The translations under genes were made by a program, and so were the position numbers. Of a stretch of 36,707 bases of DNA, positions 17,525 to 27,292 are shown in pieces; position 1 is the first letter of the stretch; each line of letters begins with the position of its first letter. The notes beneath the pieces are model-generated. The model was not told where the DNA came from. It saw only the letters and a program-made list of their open reading frames with translations, and did no database searches. The stretch is from Alphaproteobacteria bacterium (GTDB lineage Bacteria > Pseudomonadota > Alphaproteobacteria > JACAEB01). The stretch is taken from NCBI GenBank assembly GCA_013389075.1, contig JACAEB010000006.1, forward strand, positions 1 through 36,707. Direction: 5' to 3'.

Positions 17525-19374
17525 GCCCCGTCCTCCCGGAACCAGAACTGGTCGGGCCGGTAGACCCCGAAGAAGGCGGTGGGCGTCCAGGCGTAGACGG
17601 CCGAGGCCGGCACGCCCTCGAGCCGGCGGGAGACCACCACGGGCTGAAGCACGTCCGACACGGTGCCGATGGTGAATTGCTGATCGGCATGGATGGCGAG
17701 CATGGTGCGCCAGATCTCCGCCCGTTCGTCCCTGTCCTTCGCCGTGCTCCAGACCTCCCACAGCTCCATGAGCCGGGCGGCCTCCGGCAGGTCCACCGGC
17801 TCCCCGGCGGTCCCGCGCGTCTCGTGATACTGCCCCCATTTGGGCCAGCAGAGCATGTCCTGACGCACCGGGGCGAGCATGTCGGGCGGCATGTCGGGGG
17901 TGGCAAGGCCGAGATCGAAGCCCGGCCACGCGCTCAGGAGCGCCTCTCCCGCATAGACGCGATTGCGCAGAACGGAGCGCTCGGAGGCCTTGACGAGAAG
18001 CCTCAGCCCCAGCCGGCGCCAGCTTTCGGCGATGAGGAGAAGAATGTCGGTCATGGTCTCGCTCTCGCCGGCGGTCTCGACCACGAGCTCGGCGATGCGG
18101 CCATCGGGCAGGGTCCGCCAGCCCGGCCCGGTCCGCGTGAGACCCGCCTCGTCCAGAAGCAGCTCCGCCCGGTCGGGATTATAGGCCGCGTGGAGATGGG
18201 CGAGCTCGTGCGTATAGAGCGGACTGCCGGGAAGCACCGTGTTGTTGGCCCCCCGCGCGAGATTGAGAAACAGCGCCGCATTGATGCCGGGCCGGTCGAT
18301 GCCGAGCGAGAGCGCCCGCCGCAGGCGCGCATCGCGCAGAAGGCCGCGCCAGAGCGGATCGGCGGCGTTGAGATTGGGATAGAGGGCGACGGTCGAGCCC
18401 ACCCCCTCGCGCCAGAGCGCAAGCCTGTAGCCTCCGCGCGTCTCGCCCGCCCGCAACACCGCCGCATCGGGAAAGCCGAGCCCGCGCGCCTGCAGATCGG
18501 TCTCGCCGGCGATGGCCTTGGCCGGAAAGAGGCGCTGATCGGCGAGCTGCAGCTCGACCCTGTCGATATAGGGAAGCTGGACGCCGGCCCCGTCCACCCG
18601 GTGGAAATGGGGGTTGCGCTCCATCACGAAGCGGCGGGCCGGCGGCGCCGTCATGGGACGCCAGGGCTGGAGCGTGGGCAGGTCCGGATTGTCGAAGCGG
18701 TGGAGATTGTCGCGCCGGTTGTGCAGCGCGGCCCAGCCCGACAGGCGCTGCGCCGCGACCTCGGCGGCAAGGGCCTCCCCGTCGGCATGGCGGGCGTGAA
18801 ACGCCTTCAGATAATGGGCGGGCCGGTAGAGGAAGAGGGGGCGCGGCCCCGCGAGCGCCGGCAGGAAGCGCGGATTGGGATCGGGCCAGCGGAAGACGAT
18901 CTCGAGCGGGGAGAGGATCTCGACCTCCGGCAGCACGCCCCGGTTCTGAAGCTCGATCGGGGGGCCGGCCGGCGAGAGCGCGGGATCGTTCGCGACGTCC
19001 TCCCACCAGTAGCGGAAGTCCTCGGTGGTGAAAGGCGCGCCATCGGACCAGCGATGGCCGGCACGCAGGCGGAAGCGGAACTCCCGCTCGCCCTCGACCT
19101 CAACACTCTTGAGGATGTCGGGCGCGAGGTCGAAATCGGGCCCGAAGGCGAGAAGCCGGGCATAGCCGTAGACGACCATGTACTGCACGTCGCGGGCGGC
19201 GGAGATAAGCATGCGCAGCGTGCCCCCGCGCCTGCCCGCCGCCGCCACGATCAGCGGCTCGTCGGGCAGGCCGGCCAGGGGCTGCGCCCAAGCGAGGGGT
19301 GCATCGGCAAGGGGCAGAAGCCCGAGCCCGGCCAGTCCGGCCAGCACGTCCCGTCGCGCCATCGCCTGCGTCAT
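17521..19374 (-). CDS. family 5 extracellular solute-binding protein (peptide ABC transporter)
   Basis: A 617-residue periplasmic binding protein of the DppA/OppA type. A Tat-like signal is present (MARRDVLAGLAGLGLLPLADAPLAWAQ, two arginines before a hydrophobic core). Family motifs are FRFRLRAGHRWSDGAPFTTEDFRYWWEDV and DARLRRALSLGIDRPGIN. It belongs to the longer subgroup (over 600 residues) that I have seen with two permeases in alphaproteobacteria. The ligand cannot be told; peptides, glycosides and other small molecules are all bound by this family. GGGGGGAAAGG precedes the ATG. It is the first gene of the long minus-strand run. No ATPase subunits for it are seen in the window. Confidence 0.92.
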   Translation of the reverse strand: MTQAMARRDVLAGLAGLGLLPLADAPLAWAQPLAGLPDEPLIVAAAGRRGGTLRMLISAARDVQYMVVYGYARLLAFGPDFDLAPDILKSVEVEGEREFRFRLRAGHRWSDGAPFTTEDFRYWWEDVANDPALSPAGPPIELQNRGVLPEVEILSPLEIVFRWPDPNPRFLPALAGPRPLFLYRPAHYLKAFHARHADGEALAAEVAAQRLSGWAALHNRRDNLHRFDNPDLPTLQPWRPMTAPPARRFVMERNPHFHRVDGAGVQLPYIDRVELQLADQRLFPAKAIAGETDLQARGLGFPDAAVLRAGETRGGYRLALWREGVGSTVALYPNLNAADPLWRGLLRDARLRRALSLGIDRPGINAALFLNLARGANNTVLPGSPLYTHELAHLHAAYNPDRAELLLDEAGLTRTGPGWRTLPDGRIAELVVETAGESETMTDILLLIAESWRRLGLRLLVKASERSVLRNRVYAGEALLSAWPGFDLGLATPDMPPDMLAPVRQDMLCWPKWGQYHETRGTAGEPVDLPEAARLMELWEVWSTAKDRDERAEIWRTMLAIHADQQFTIGTVSDVLQPVVVSRRLEGVPASAVYAWTPTAFFGVYRPDQFWFREDGA

Positions 19375-19431
19375 GCCGGCCCTTTCCCCCCTTTAGTCGG
19401 CTGCCCCGTCCGTCGCGGGGCTCCAAACGGA

Positions 19432-19476
19432 AACGGCCGGGCCGCTGGCTTGCCCAGAGACCCGGCCGCGGCCGTT
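19432..19476 (-). terminator. terminator-like hairpin after the cold-shock gene
   Basis: On the minus strand CGGCCGGG pairs with CCCGGCCG across a 19-base loop (arms 19461-19468 and 19434-19441), with further pairing AACGGCC/GGCCGTT possible. It is followed by TTTCCGTTT, a weak U-tract, between csp and the solute-binding protein gene. Confidence 0.6.
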
Positions 19477-19492
19477 CGAAAACGGTGACCCG

Positions 19493-19696
19493 TCAGACCA
19501 GCTTCAGATTGCCGGCGGCCATGCGCCCCCGGTTTTCCTGCATCTCGAACTCGACGGGCTGACCCTCGTCGAGACCTTGCAGACCGGCCCGCTCGACGGC
19601 GCTGATATGGACGAACACGTCCTTGCCGCCATCGTCGGGACGGATGAAACCGTACCCCTTTTGGGTGTTGAACCATTTGACGGTGCCACGAGGCAT
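19493..19696 (-). CDS. cold-shock domain protein (CspA family)
   Basis: A 67-residue single cold-shock-domain protein that binds single-stranded RNA and DNA. RNP1 is KGYGFI (13-18) and RNP2 is VFVHIS (27-32), after the typical GTVKWFN start. AAGGAGA lies 8-9 bases before the ATG, which fixes the start despite an open frame extending further upstream. The gene is monocistronic, between a terminator-like hairpin and a 350-base upstream gap. Alphaproteobacteria carry several copies of this family, and not all are cold-induced. Confidence 0.95.
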   Translation of the reverse strand: MPRGTVKWFNTQKGYGFIRPDDGGKDVFVHISAVERAGLQGLDEGQPVEFEMQENRGRMAAGNLKLV

Positions 19697-20048
19697 CGCG
19701 CGCTCTCCTTCACGAAGATTGCGGGCGCCGGACGCACCGCGCACCCGACTTGGGACCAAGGCGACTGCGTTAGAAAGCGCCGCCTTGAAGTCTGTCTTCA
19801 GAGGGAGTGCTAGTCGGGCGCAGTCGGGCGGGATTTTGAGGCCGGCGCTGAGCCTTGGCAAGGGGAATCCGTGGTCCTTGTTGCAGCGCTGCACAGGGCG
19901 CGGGGAAATCCGCGCGGCCGGCCGGGACCCCGCCGGGGCGGGACTTGGGGCCGGCCCCGTTGGCCGCTATGATCGCGCCCGCGAGACGGCCCCGCTGACG
20001 GGGAGGGGCCGGCCGTGTGGGTTGGGTCATGGTTTTGGGGGGCACGAC
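19697..20048. other. 352-base intergenic region between divergent csp and membrane-protein genes
   Basis: This holds the csp 5' leader (about 19697-19800) and the upstream region of the small membrane protein. Seen in it are a short inverted repeat TGAAG-N5-CTTCA (19786-19800) and a direct repeat of AGTCGGGCG just after 19811. I found no convincing promoter hexamers, RNA gene or small open frame with a ribosome-binding site. Confidence 0.5.
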
Positions 20049-20510
20049 ATGAGCGTCGTCTTCAATATAGTCGACGGCCTGCGCCAGATATTGGCGGGGC
20101 TCGGATCGGTTCTCTTCTTTCTCGTTCTCATCGTCGCTCTGGCCGTGGTCGTCGTGACCGAGGCCGGCCCGGCGCTCGGCCTCTTCGAGGCGGATGCCGT
20201 GCCGGTGCTGTCGGGGCTCGATCTCGCCACGCTCCCGCTTCTGCCGCTGACGGCGCTCGGGCTCGGCGAGTGCATCCTCTCCGCCCGCGAATGGCTCGTC
20301 GGCGTCACCGGCTTTCCCTTCGGCATGGAAGACGGGGCCGGGGCGGCGCTGATCGCCACCTACGGGCTGCTCGCCGTGAGCTGGCTTCTCCTCACCCGTG
20401 AGGTGCGCCGCTCGAGCGGGGGCGCCCTCGGCGCGCTGATCGGCCTTCTCTACACGGCCGCGCTCCTCGCCCTGCCGCTGGCCGTCGCCACGCTCGCCCA
20501 TCCGGCCTGA
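20049..20510 (+). CDS. small four-helix membrane protein of unknown function
   Basis: I do not recognise the family. The 153-residue product has about four hydrophobic helices: near 14-36 (LGSVLFFLVLIVALAVVVV), 53-75, 95-115 (ALIATYGLLAVSWLLL) and 125-148 (LIGLLYTAALLALPLAVATL). Short charged loops (EVRRSS) lie between them, and there is no signal peptide. GGGGGG lies 8 bases before the ATG at 20049; an open frame upstream has no such site. It stands alone between the divergent csp gene and a convergent oxidoreductase, from which a long hairpin separates it. Codon use looks like its neighbours. Confidence 0.7.
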   Translation: MSVVFNIVDGLRQILAGLGSVLFFLVLIVALAVVVVTEAGPALGLFEADAVPVLSGLDLATLPLLPLTALGLGECILSAREWLVGVTGFPFGMEDGAGAALIATYGLLAVSWLLLTREVRRSSGGALGALIGLLYTAALLALPLAVATLAHPA

Positions 20511-20519
20511 ACCCGCCCG

Positions 20520-20562
20520 GGGACGGAAGGCGCCCGCCCTGCAGGCGCGCCTCTTCCGTCCC
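20520..20562. terminator. long hairpin between convergent genes, probably bidirectional
   Basis: A perfect 10-bp stem GGGACGGAAG (20520-20529) with CTTCCGTCCC (20553-20562) encloses an inner GCGCC/GGCGC stem (20530-20534, 20545-20549). It lies between the membrane-protein stop and the convergent oxidoreductase stop. No U-tract follows on either side. Confidence 0.6.
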
Positions 20563-20639
20563 TGGCACCGCTTCACGCTGACGACCCCTCTCCCGCGCGA
20601 GCAAACCCTCGCGCGCTTGCGGGCGCATGGCCCCCGACC

Positions 20640-23500
<2,861 letters not shown>

Positions 23501-23582
23501 GGCGGTCTCCGGGGGCTCGCGCGATCCGGGCCCGGCCAGCGCCGAAGGCATCCGATGCGCGCCCCGCCCTCAGGGGCACCGC

Positions 23583-23678
23583 TCCGATCCCTCCGCCGGC
23601 ATGACCCGGATCAGGTGCAAAGGGTGCTCGGCCAGCGACAGGCCGATCTCAGCCGGCTGCCGCCGGCGCCCCTTCGGA
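23583..23678 (-). promoter_or_regulatory. TPP riboswitch (THI box) in the thiC leader
   Basis: On the minus strand the conserved elements occur in order: CTGAGATCGG (pyrimidine-sensing arm), ACCCTTTGCACCTGATCCGG, and GTCATGCCGGCGGAGGGA. The outer P1 stem can form from TCCGA (23674-23678) and TCGGA (23583-23587). A GCCCC/GGGGC hairpin (23561-23577) lies downstream, between the aptamer and the start codon, and may be part of the expression platform. It would switch off thiC and the coupled oxidoreductase when TPP is abundant. Confidence 0.95.
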
Positions 23679-23732
23679 TGGCGGATGGTGGGCCCATCGC
23701 CCCGGCCCGGTCAAGCGCGGACCGCGCGGCCC

Positions 23733-24473
23733 TCAGCGGCCGAGGAGATCCCGCACGCCCCCGCCCACGCCCTCACCCAGACCGCGCACCGCGTCGCCCG
23801 CGCCCGAGAGGCCGAGCCTGTCCATCACATTGGCCTTGGCGGTCTCTCGCAGGACCGTGCCCGACACCTCGTCGAGGATCTCGGCGGCGAGCTCGGCTCC
23901 CGGCAGTCCGCCCTCGGAGCGCCCGATGTCGGTCATGGTGATGGCCGGCAGACGCAGATCGTAGCTGCGCCCGCCCGGGGCAAGAGCCGTCACCTCGGCC
24001 GAGCGGATCTCGAGCCGGTCGACGATGATCCTGGGGCCGCCCCCGCCCGCGTCCTGGCCGCCGGCGAGGCTCGACACGTTCTTCTGCAGGGCCTTGATGT
24101 TGCTCGACCCGTCGGAGAGGAACTCCACCATGATCTTCGGCGCTTCCACCTCGATGGCCGAGAGGACGATGGTCTGGGTGTCCTGCGCGGCCCGCATCTC
24201 CTCGGCGTTCAGGGCGACGGTGATCCCGCCGAGCTCGAAGGCGTTGCCGGGCGAAAAGCCCTCGGGATTGGCGATGGTGAGTCCGGAGATCGTGGCCTTG
24301 CTCTCGGTGAAGCGGACATCCACCCCGCTCACCGCCACATCCGTCTGGGTGGCGCGCGTGCCCGAGCGCTCGATGGCGGTCTCGACGAGCCCGTTGACGT
24401 TCGACAGCGCGAACCAGACGAGTCCGACCACCGCGAAGATCACGACGGCGACGATAATCAGAAATGTGCGCAT
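23733..24473 (-). CDS. AsmA-like membrane-anchored protein
   Basis: A 246-residue protein with one N-terminal transmembrane helix (3-24, FLIIVAVVIFAVVGLVWFAL), oriented to leave the rest in the periplasm. The body resembles the AsmA/DUF748 beta-taco style: LVETAIERSGTRATQTDVAVSGVDVRFTESKATISGLTIANPEGF, then GGITVALNAEEM and IVLSAIEVEAPKIMVEFL. Larger AsmA proteins help phospholipid transport or outer-membrane assembly; this is a short version whose role is unknown. A Gly-rich run (GGQDAGGGG) breaks the middle and the C-terminus is Gly-rich. It stands between the thiC riboswitch and the SH3 gene in the same direction, about 90 bases from the latter. Confidence 0.75.
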   Translation of the reverse strand: MRTFLIIVAVVIFAVVGLVWFALSNVNGLVETAIERSGTRATQTDVAVSGVDVRFTESKATISGLTIANPEGFSPGNAFELGGITVALNAEEMRAAQDTQTIVLSAIEVEAPKIMVEFLSDGSSNIKALQKNVSSLAGGQDAGGGGPRIIVDRLEIRSAEVTALAPGGRSYDLRLPAITMTDIGRSEGGLPGAELAAEILDEVSGTVLRETAKANVMDRLGLSGAGDAVRGLGEGVGGGVRDLLGR

Positions 24474-24566
24474 GAGGCCCCCCTGCCTTGCGGCTTGTCC
24501 CTTGCACGCCCTCAGGCGGCCCCGGACTTTAGCGCGCGCGACCGGACCGTGTCATCCGGGCGGCGA

Positions 24567-25088
24567 TCACTCGACCTCCTCGCCCGGATAGACGCCATAG
24601 AGCACGCCTTCCGGCACCCAGCCCTGATAGGAGCCGACCGACAGCCGGCACCAGCCCTCCTTGCAGCGGACGATCTCGGCGAGCACCTCGGGCAGGAGAC
24701 GCGCCACCGGCACCGCATCCGCCTGCGGACGGCGCAGGAGAAGCGCCTCGCCCGTGGTGACGGCCATGCGCTTGCCGCGCAGGAGGTCCTTGTGAACCCA
24801 CCCCTCCTCGCCGTCGCGATCACGGACCTTGCGCCAGAAATCGAACTCCTCGACGATTTCGAGCGGCCAGCCGATCTGCTGATAGGTCCAGGCGATGGGA
24901 TAGTCCGTGCCGGGACCGGCGCGCATGTTCACCCGGTCCGACTTGAGACTGACGAAGCGGGGCAGCGGCAGCCCGCTCGGCCCGAGCCGCGTCTGCGCCA
25001 TGGCGAGGTCCAGCGGCAGCGCAGCGGCCAGCCACACGGCGAGACTGGCGGCGAGGAAACGGAGGGCGGGCGAACGACGCTCGGGCAC
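24567..25088 (-). CDS. exported bacterial SH3-domain protein
   Basis: A 173-residue secreted protein with two SH3-like repeats. A signal peptide runs from residue 1 to about 31 (RFLAASLAVWLAAALPLDLAMA). Repeat 1 (about 40-98) is FVSLKSDRVNMRAGPGTDYPI through WVHKDLL, and repeat 2 (about 105-165) is MAVTTGEALLLRRPQAD through SYQGWVPEGVLYGVYPGE. Such domains bind peptidoglycan or peptides in the periplasm. The GTG at 25088, after GAGGAAAGG, gives a proper signal peptide, whereas the open frame upstream lacks one. It diverges from the 2-hydroxyacid dehydrogenase gene, a common arrangement in alphaproteobacteria as I recall it. Confidence 0.82.
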   Translation of the reverse strand: MPERRSPALRFLAASLAVWLAAALPLDLAMAQTRLGPSGLPLPRFVSLKSDRVNMRAGPGTDYPIAWTYQQIGWPLEIVEEFDFWRKVRDRDGEEGWVHKDLLRGKRMAVTTGEALLLRRPQADAVPVARLLPEVLAEIVRCKEGWCRLSVGSYQGWVPEGVLYGVYPGEEVE

Positions 25089-25195
25089 GAGGCCTTTCCT
25101 CTTGGATGCGGTCCGGCCCGGCGATGGGGGGCCGATCTGTCCCGCATGGGTAAGCCGGTCGCCGGGGGCCGTCAACCGGAAGGCGAGCCCGCCGT

Positions 25196-25224
25196 TTGTC
25201 TCCGACCGCCGATTTCGGTACACC
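25196..25224 (+). promoter_or_regulatory. possible weak promoter for the 2-hydroxyacid dehydrogenase
   Basis: TTGTCT (25196-25201) and TACACC (25219-25224) are separated by 17 bases and end 48 bases before the ATG. The -10 match is poor (three of six), so this is a weak candidate. Confidence 0.25.
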
Positions 25225-25272
25225 ACAGGGGACACGCATCCGTCGTCCGCCGGCGAGGCAATTCCAGCCGCC

Positions 25273-26259
25273 ATGAAAGTCAAACGGCCTCTGGTCATCG
25301 TCACCCGCAAGCTGCCCGAGCCCACCGAGGCGCGGATGCGGGAGCTGTTCGACGTGCGGTTGAACGAGAGCGACCGGCCGCTCGACCGTACGACCCTCGC
25401 CGCCGCCCTCGCCGAGGCCGACGTGCTCGTGCCCACCGTCACCGACCGGATCGACGGCAGCCTCATCCGCGAGGCCGGTCCGCGCCTCAAGCTCATCGCC
25501 AATTACGGCAACGGCGTCGACAATATCGACGTGATCGCCGCCCATGAGCGCGGCATCATGGTGACCAACACGCCGGGCGTCCTCACCGAGGACACGGCGG
25601 ACATGACCATGGCGCTGATCCTCGCCGTGCCGCGCCGGCTCGTGGAGGGCGCGCGCACCCTCGAGGCGGGCGAATGGCCCGGCTGGTCGCCCACCTGGAT
25701 GCTCGGCCACCGGCTCGGCGGCAAGCGGCTCGGCATCATCGGCATGGGCCGCATCGGCCAGGCCGTGGCCCGCCGGGCCCGCGCCTTCGGGCTCGAGATC
25801 CACTATCACAACCGCAACCGGGTGGCTCCGGTCACGGAAACCGAGCTCGAGGCGACCTATTGGGAAAGCCTCGACCAGATGCTCCTGCGCATGGACATCA
25901 TCTCCGTGAACTGTCCGCATACGCCGGCGACCTATCATCTCCTCTCGGCGCGGCGGCTGAAGCTCCTCAGCCCCTCGACCTACATCGTCAACACCGCGCG
26001 GGGCGAAGTGGTGGACGAGACCGCGCTCGCCGCCCTCCTCGAACAGGGGCTGATCGCGGGGGCGGGGCTCGACGTCTTCGAGAACGAGCCGGCCGTGAAC
26101 CCCAAGCTCCTCAGCCTGCGGAACGTGGTGCTGCTGCCCCACCTCGGCTCGGCCACGATCGAGGGCCGCCAGGAGATGGGCGAGCGGGTGGTGATCAACA
26201 TCAAGGTGTTCGCCGATGGTGAGCGCCCGCCCAACCGCGTCCTGCCCATCGACATCTGA
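25273..26259 (+). CDS. D-2-hydroxyacid dehydrogenase (glyoxylate reductase-like)
   Basis: A 328-residue NAD(P)-dependent dehydrogenase that interconverts a 2-keto acid and a D-2-hydroxy acid, with glyoxylate or hydroxypyruvate as the likely substrates. The Rossmann motif is GIIGMGRIGQAVARRA. The catalytic triad is Arg in NTARGEVVDE, Glu in VFENEPAV and His in LPHLGSAT. The substrate-side signature is NYGNGVDNIDV with NTPGVLTEDTADMTMALIL. The dinucleotide-contact region HYHNRNR carries basic residues, which would suit NADPH. The start at 25273 gives MKVKRPLVIVT; the frame is open upstream but without a better start. It diverges from the SH3 gene. Confidence 0.92.
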   Translation: MKVKRPLVIVTRKLPEPTEARMRELFDVRLNESDRPLDRTTLAAALAEADVLVPTVTDRIDGSLIREAGPRLKLIANYGNGVDNIDVIAAHERGIMVTNTPGVLTEDTADMTMALILAVPRRLVEGARTLEAGEWPGWSPTWMLGHRLGGKRLGIIGMGRIGQAVARRARAFGLEIHYHNRNRVAPVTETELEATYWESLDQMLLRMDIISVNCPHTPATYHLLSARRLKLLSPSTYIVNTARGEVVDETALAALLEQGLIAGAGLDVFENEPAVNPKLLSLRNVVLLPHLGSATIEGRQEMGERVVINIKVFADGERPPNRVLPIDI

Positions 26260-26349
26260 GGCATTCCCCGGGCGCCCATCTCGGGCGGAACCCCGGGACG
26301 GCGCTCCCGTTCTCCCTTGACCCCAACGTCCAGGCAGGGAGACGCCGCC

Positions 26350-26889
26350 ATGACGACCACGACCGGACAGTTTCTGGGCGGCCTTGCGGCCGGCACGGCC
26401 GCGCTCGCGCTCGCCGCCTGCGCCGGACCCACGCCCTACCGGGCGGCCGAGGGGCCGGCGGACACGGGCTATACCTCCGCGCAGGTCAATCCGAACCTCT
26501 ACCGCATCACCTTCGAGGGAAACGAGCAGACCGACCGCCGCACGGTCGAGACCTATCTGCTCTACCGGGCCGCGCAGGTCACGGACAATACCGGGCACGA
26601 CTGGTTCGCCATCTCCGATCGCAGGCTGGAGAAGGACGTCGATCTCGACGTCTACACCAGCTATCGGACGGCACCCGGCTTCTACGGGTACAATCTGGGC
26701 TATGGCGTCGGGACCTATCCCTATTATTCAACCTTTCCGTACGGGGCCTCGCCCTATGCCACGGCGACGCCTGTGCCTCGGGTCGATGCGGACACGTCCT
26801 ATCGCGCGGTCGCCTATATCGAGGTCTATGAGGCCCGTCCCGAGGGGCAGGAAACGTCTTCGAGGCCGACCGGGTCCTCACCGAGCTGA
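26350..26889 (+). CDS. CC0125/CC1285-family lipoprotein, frameshifted near the C-terminus
   Basis: As read, a 179-residue lipoprotein. The lipobox is LALAAC, with the lipidated Cys at residue 24. The conserved part runs from TGYTSAQVNPNLYRITFEGNEQTDRRTVETYLLYRAAQVT to GHDWFAISDRR, as in the Caulobacter CC0125/CC1285 family of unknown function. A Tyr/Pro/Gly-rich middle follows (about 110-140), then ADTSYRAVAYIEVYEARP. After codon 168 the frame reads SSRPTGSSPS and stops. A shift of one base near 26851-26855 instead gives NVFEADRVLTELRPRIETP and so on to a TAG at 26922-26924, which matches the family C-terminus. One base is therefore probably missing there. GGGAG precedes the ATG. Confidence 0.82.
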   Translation: MTTTTGQFLGGLAAGTAALALAACAGPTPYRAAEGPADTGYTSAQVNPNLYRITFEGNEQTDRRTVETYLLYRAAQVTDNTGHDWFAISDRRLEKDVDLDVYTSYRTAPGFYGYNLGYGVGTYPYYSTFPYGASPYATATPVPRVDADTSYRAVAYIEVYEARPEGQETSSRPTGSSPS

Positions 26890-26939
26890 GGCCGCGCATC
26901 GAGACGCCCGACACCGGGATCTAGGCCGCACCCGGAGCA

Positions 26940-27281
26940 TCAGCTCTTGCGGGCGGCCTTTTCCTCGAGCCCCGACCGGGCCTCGCGCCGGGCGAGTTCG
27001 TCCGCGATATCGTCGGGGGTGACGCCCGCGAGCTGCCAGACCACGGCAAGGTGATAGAGAAGATCGGCGGATTCGGCGACGAGCTGCGTCCGCTCGGGGC
27101 CGAGGGCGGCGATCACCACCTCCACCGCCTCCTCGCCCAGCTTCTGGGCGCATTTCTCCATGCCGCGCGCCAGAAGACGCGCCGTATAGGACGTCTCGGG
27201 ATCCTCGCCCGCGCGCGCGCCGATGCGGGCGGCGAGACGGCGCAGACTGTCCGAGGGCGGCGGAAGCGTGGGGTCAGACAT
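26940..27281 (-). CDS. hisE: phosphoribosyl-ATP pyrophosphatase
   Basis: A 113-residue all-alpha MazG-like enzyme for the second step of histidine synthesis, phosphoribosyl-ATP to phosphoribosyl-AMP. Motifs are SYTARLLARGMEKCAQKLGEEAVEVVIAA (about 31-59), with the EExxE-type metal residues, and ESADLLYHLAVVWQLAGV. The start at 27281 gives MSDPTLPPP; the larger open frame upstream is the end of the CYTH-CHAD gene region. It is the last gene of the his group here, 11 bases after the CYTH-CHAD stop. No hisI is present, so that step is encoded elsewhere. Confidence 0.93.
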   Translation of the reverse strand: MSDPTLPPPSDSLRRLAARIGARAGEDPETSYTARLLARGMEKCAQKLGEEAVEVVIAALGPERTQLVAESADLLYHLAVVWQLAGVTPDDIADELARREARSGLEEKAARKS

Positions 27282-27292
27282 CGGCGGGTCCT

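Noticed and set aside
19804-19812. CIRCE-type heat-shock operator (GAGTGCTAG)
   Set aside because: Only one half-site is present; the partner TTAGCACTC at 9 bases is absent.
26317-26322. TTGACC as a -35 element for the lipoprotein gene
   Set aside because: A -10 element at the right distance would fall on the ribosome-binding site and has no matching sequence.
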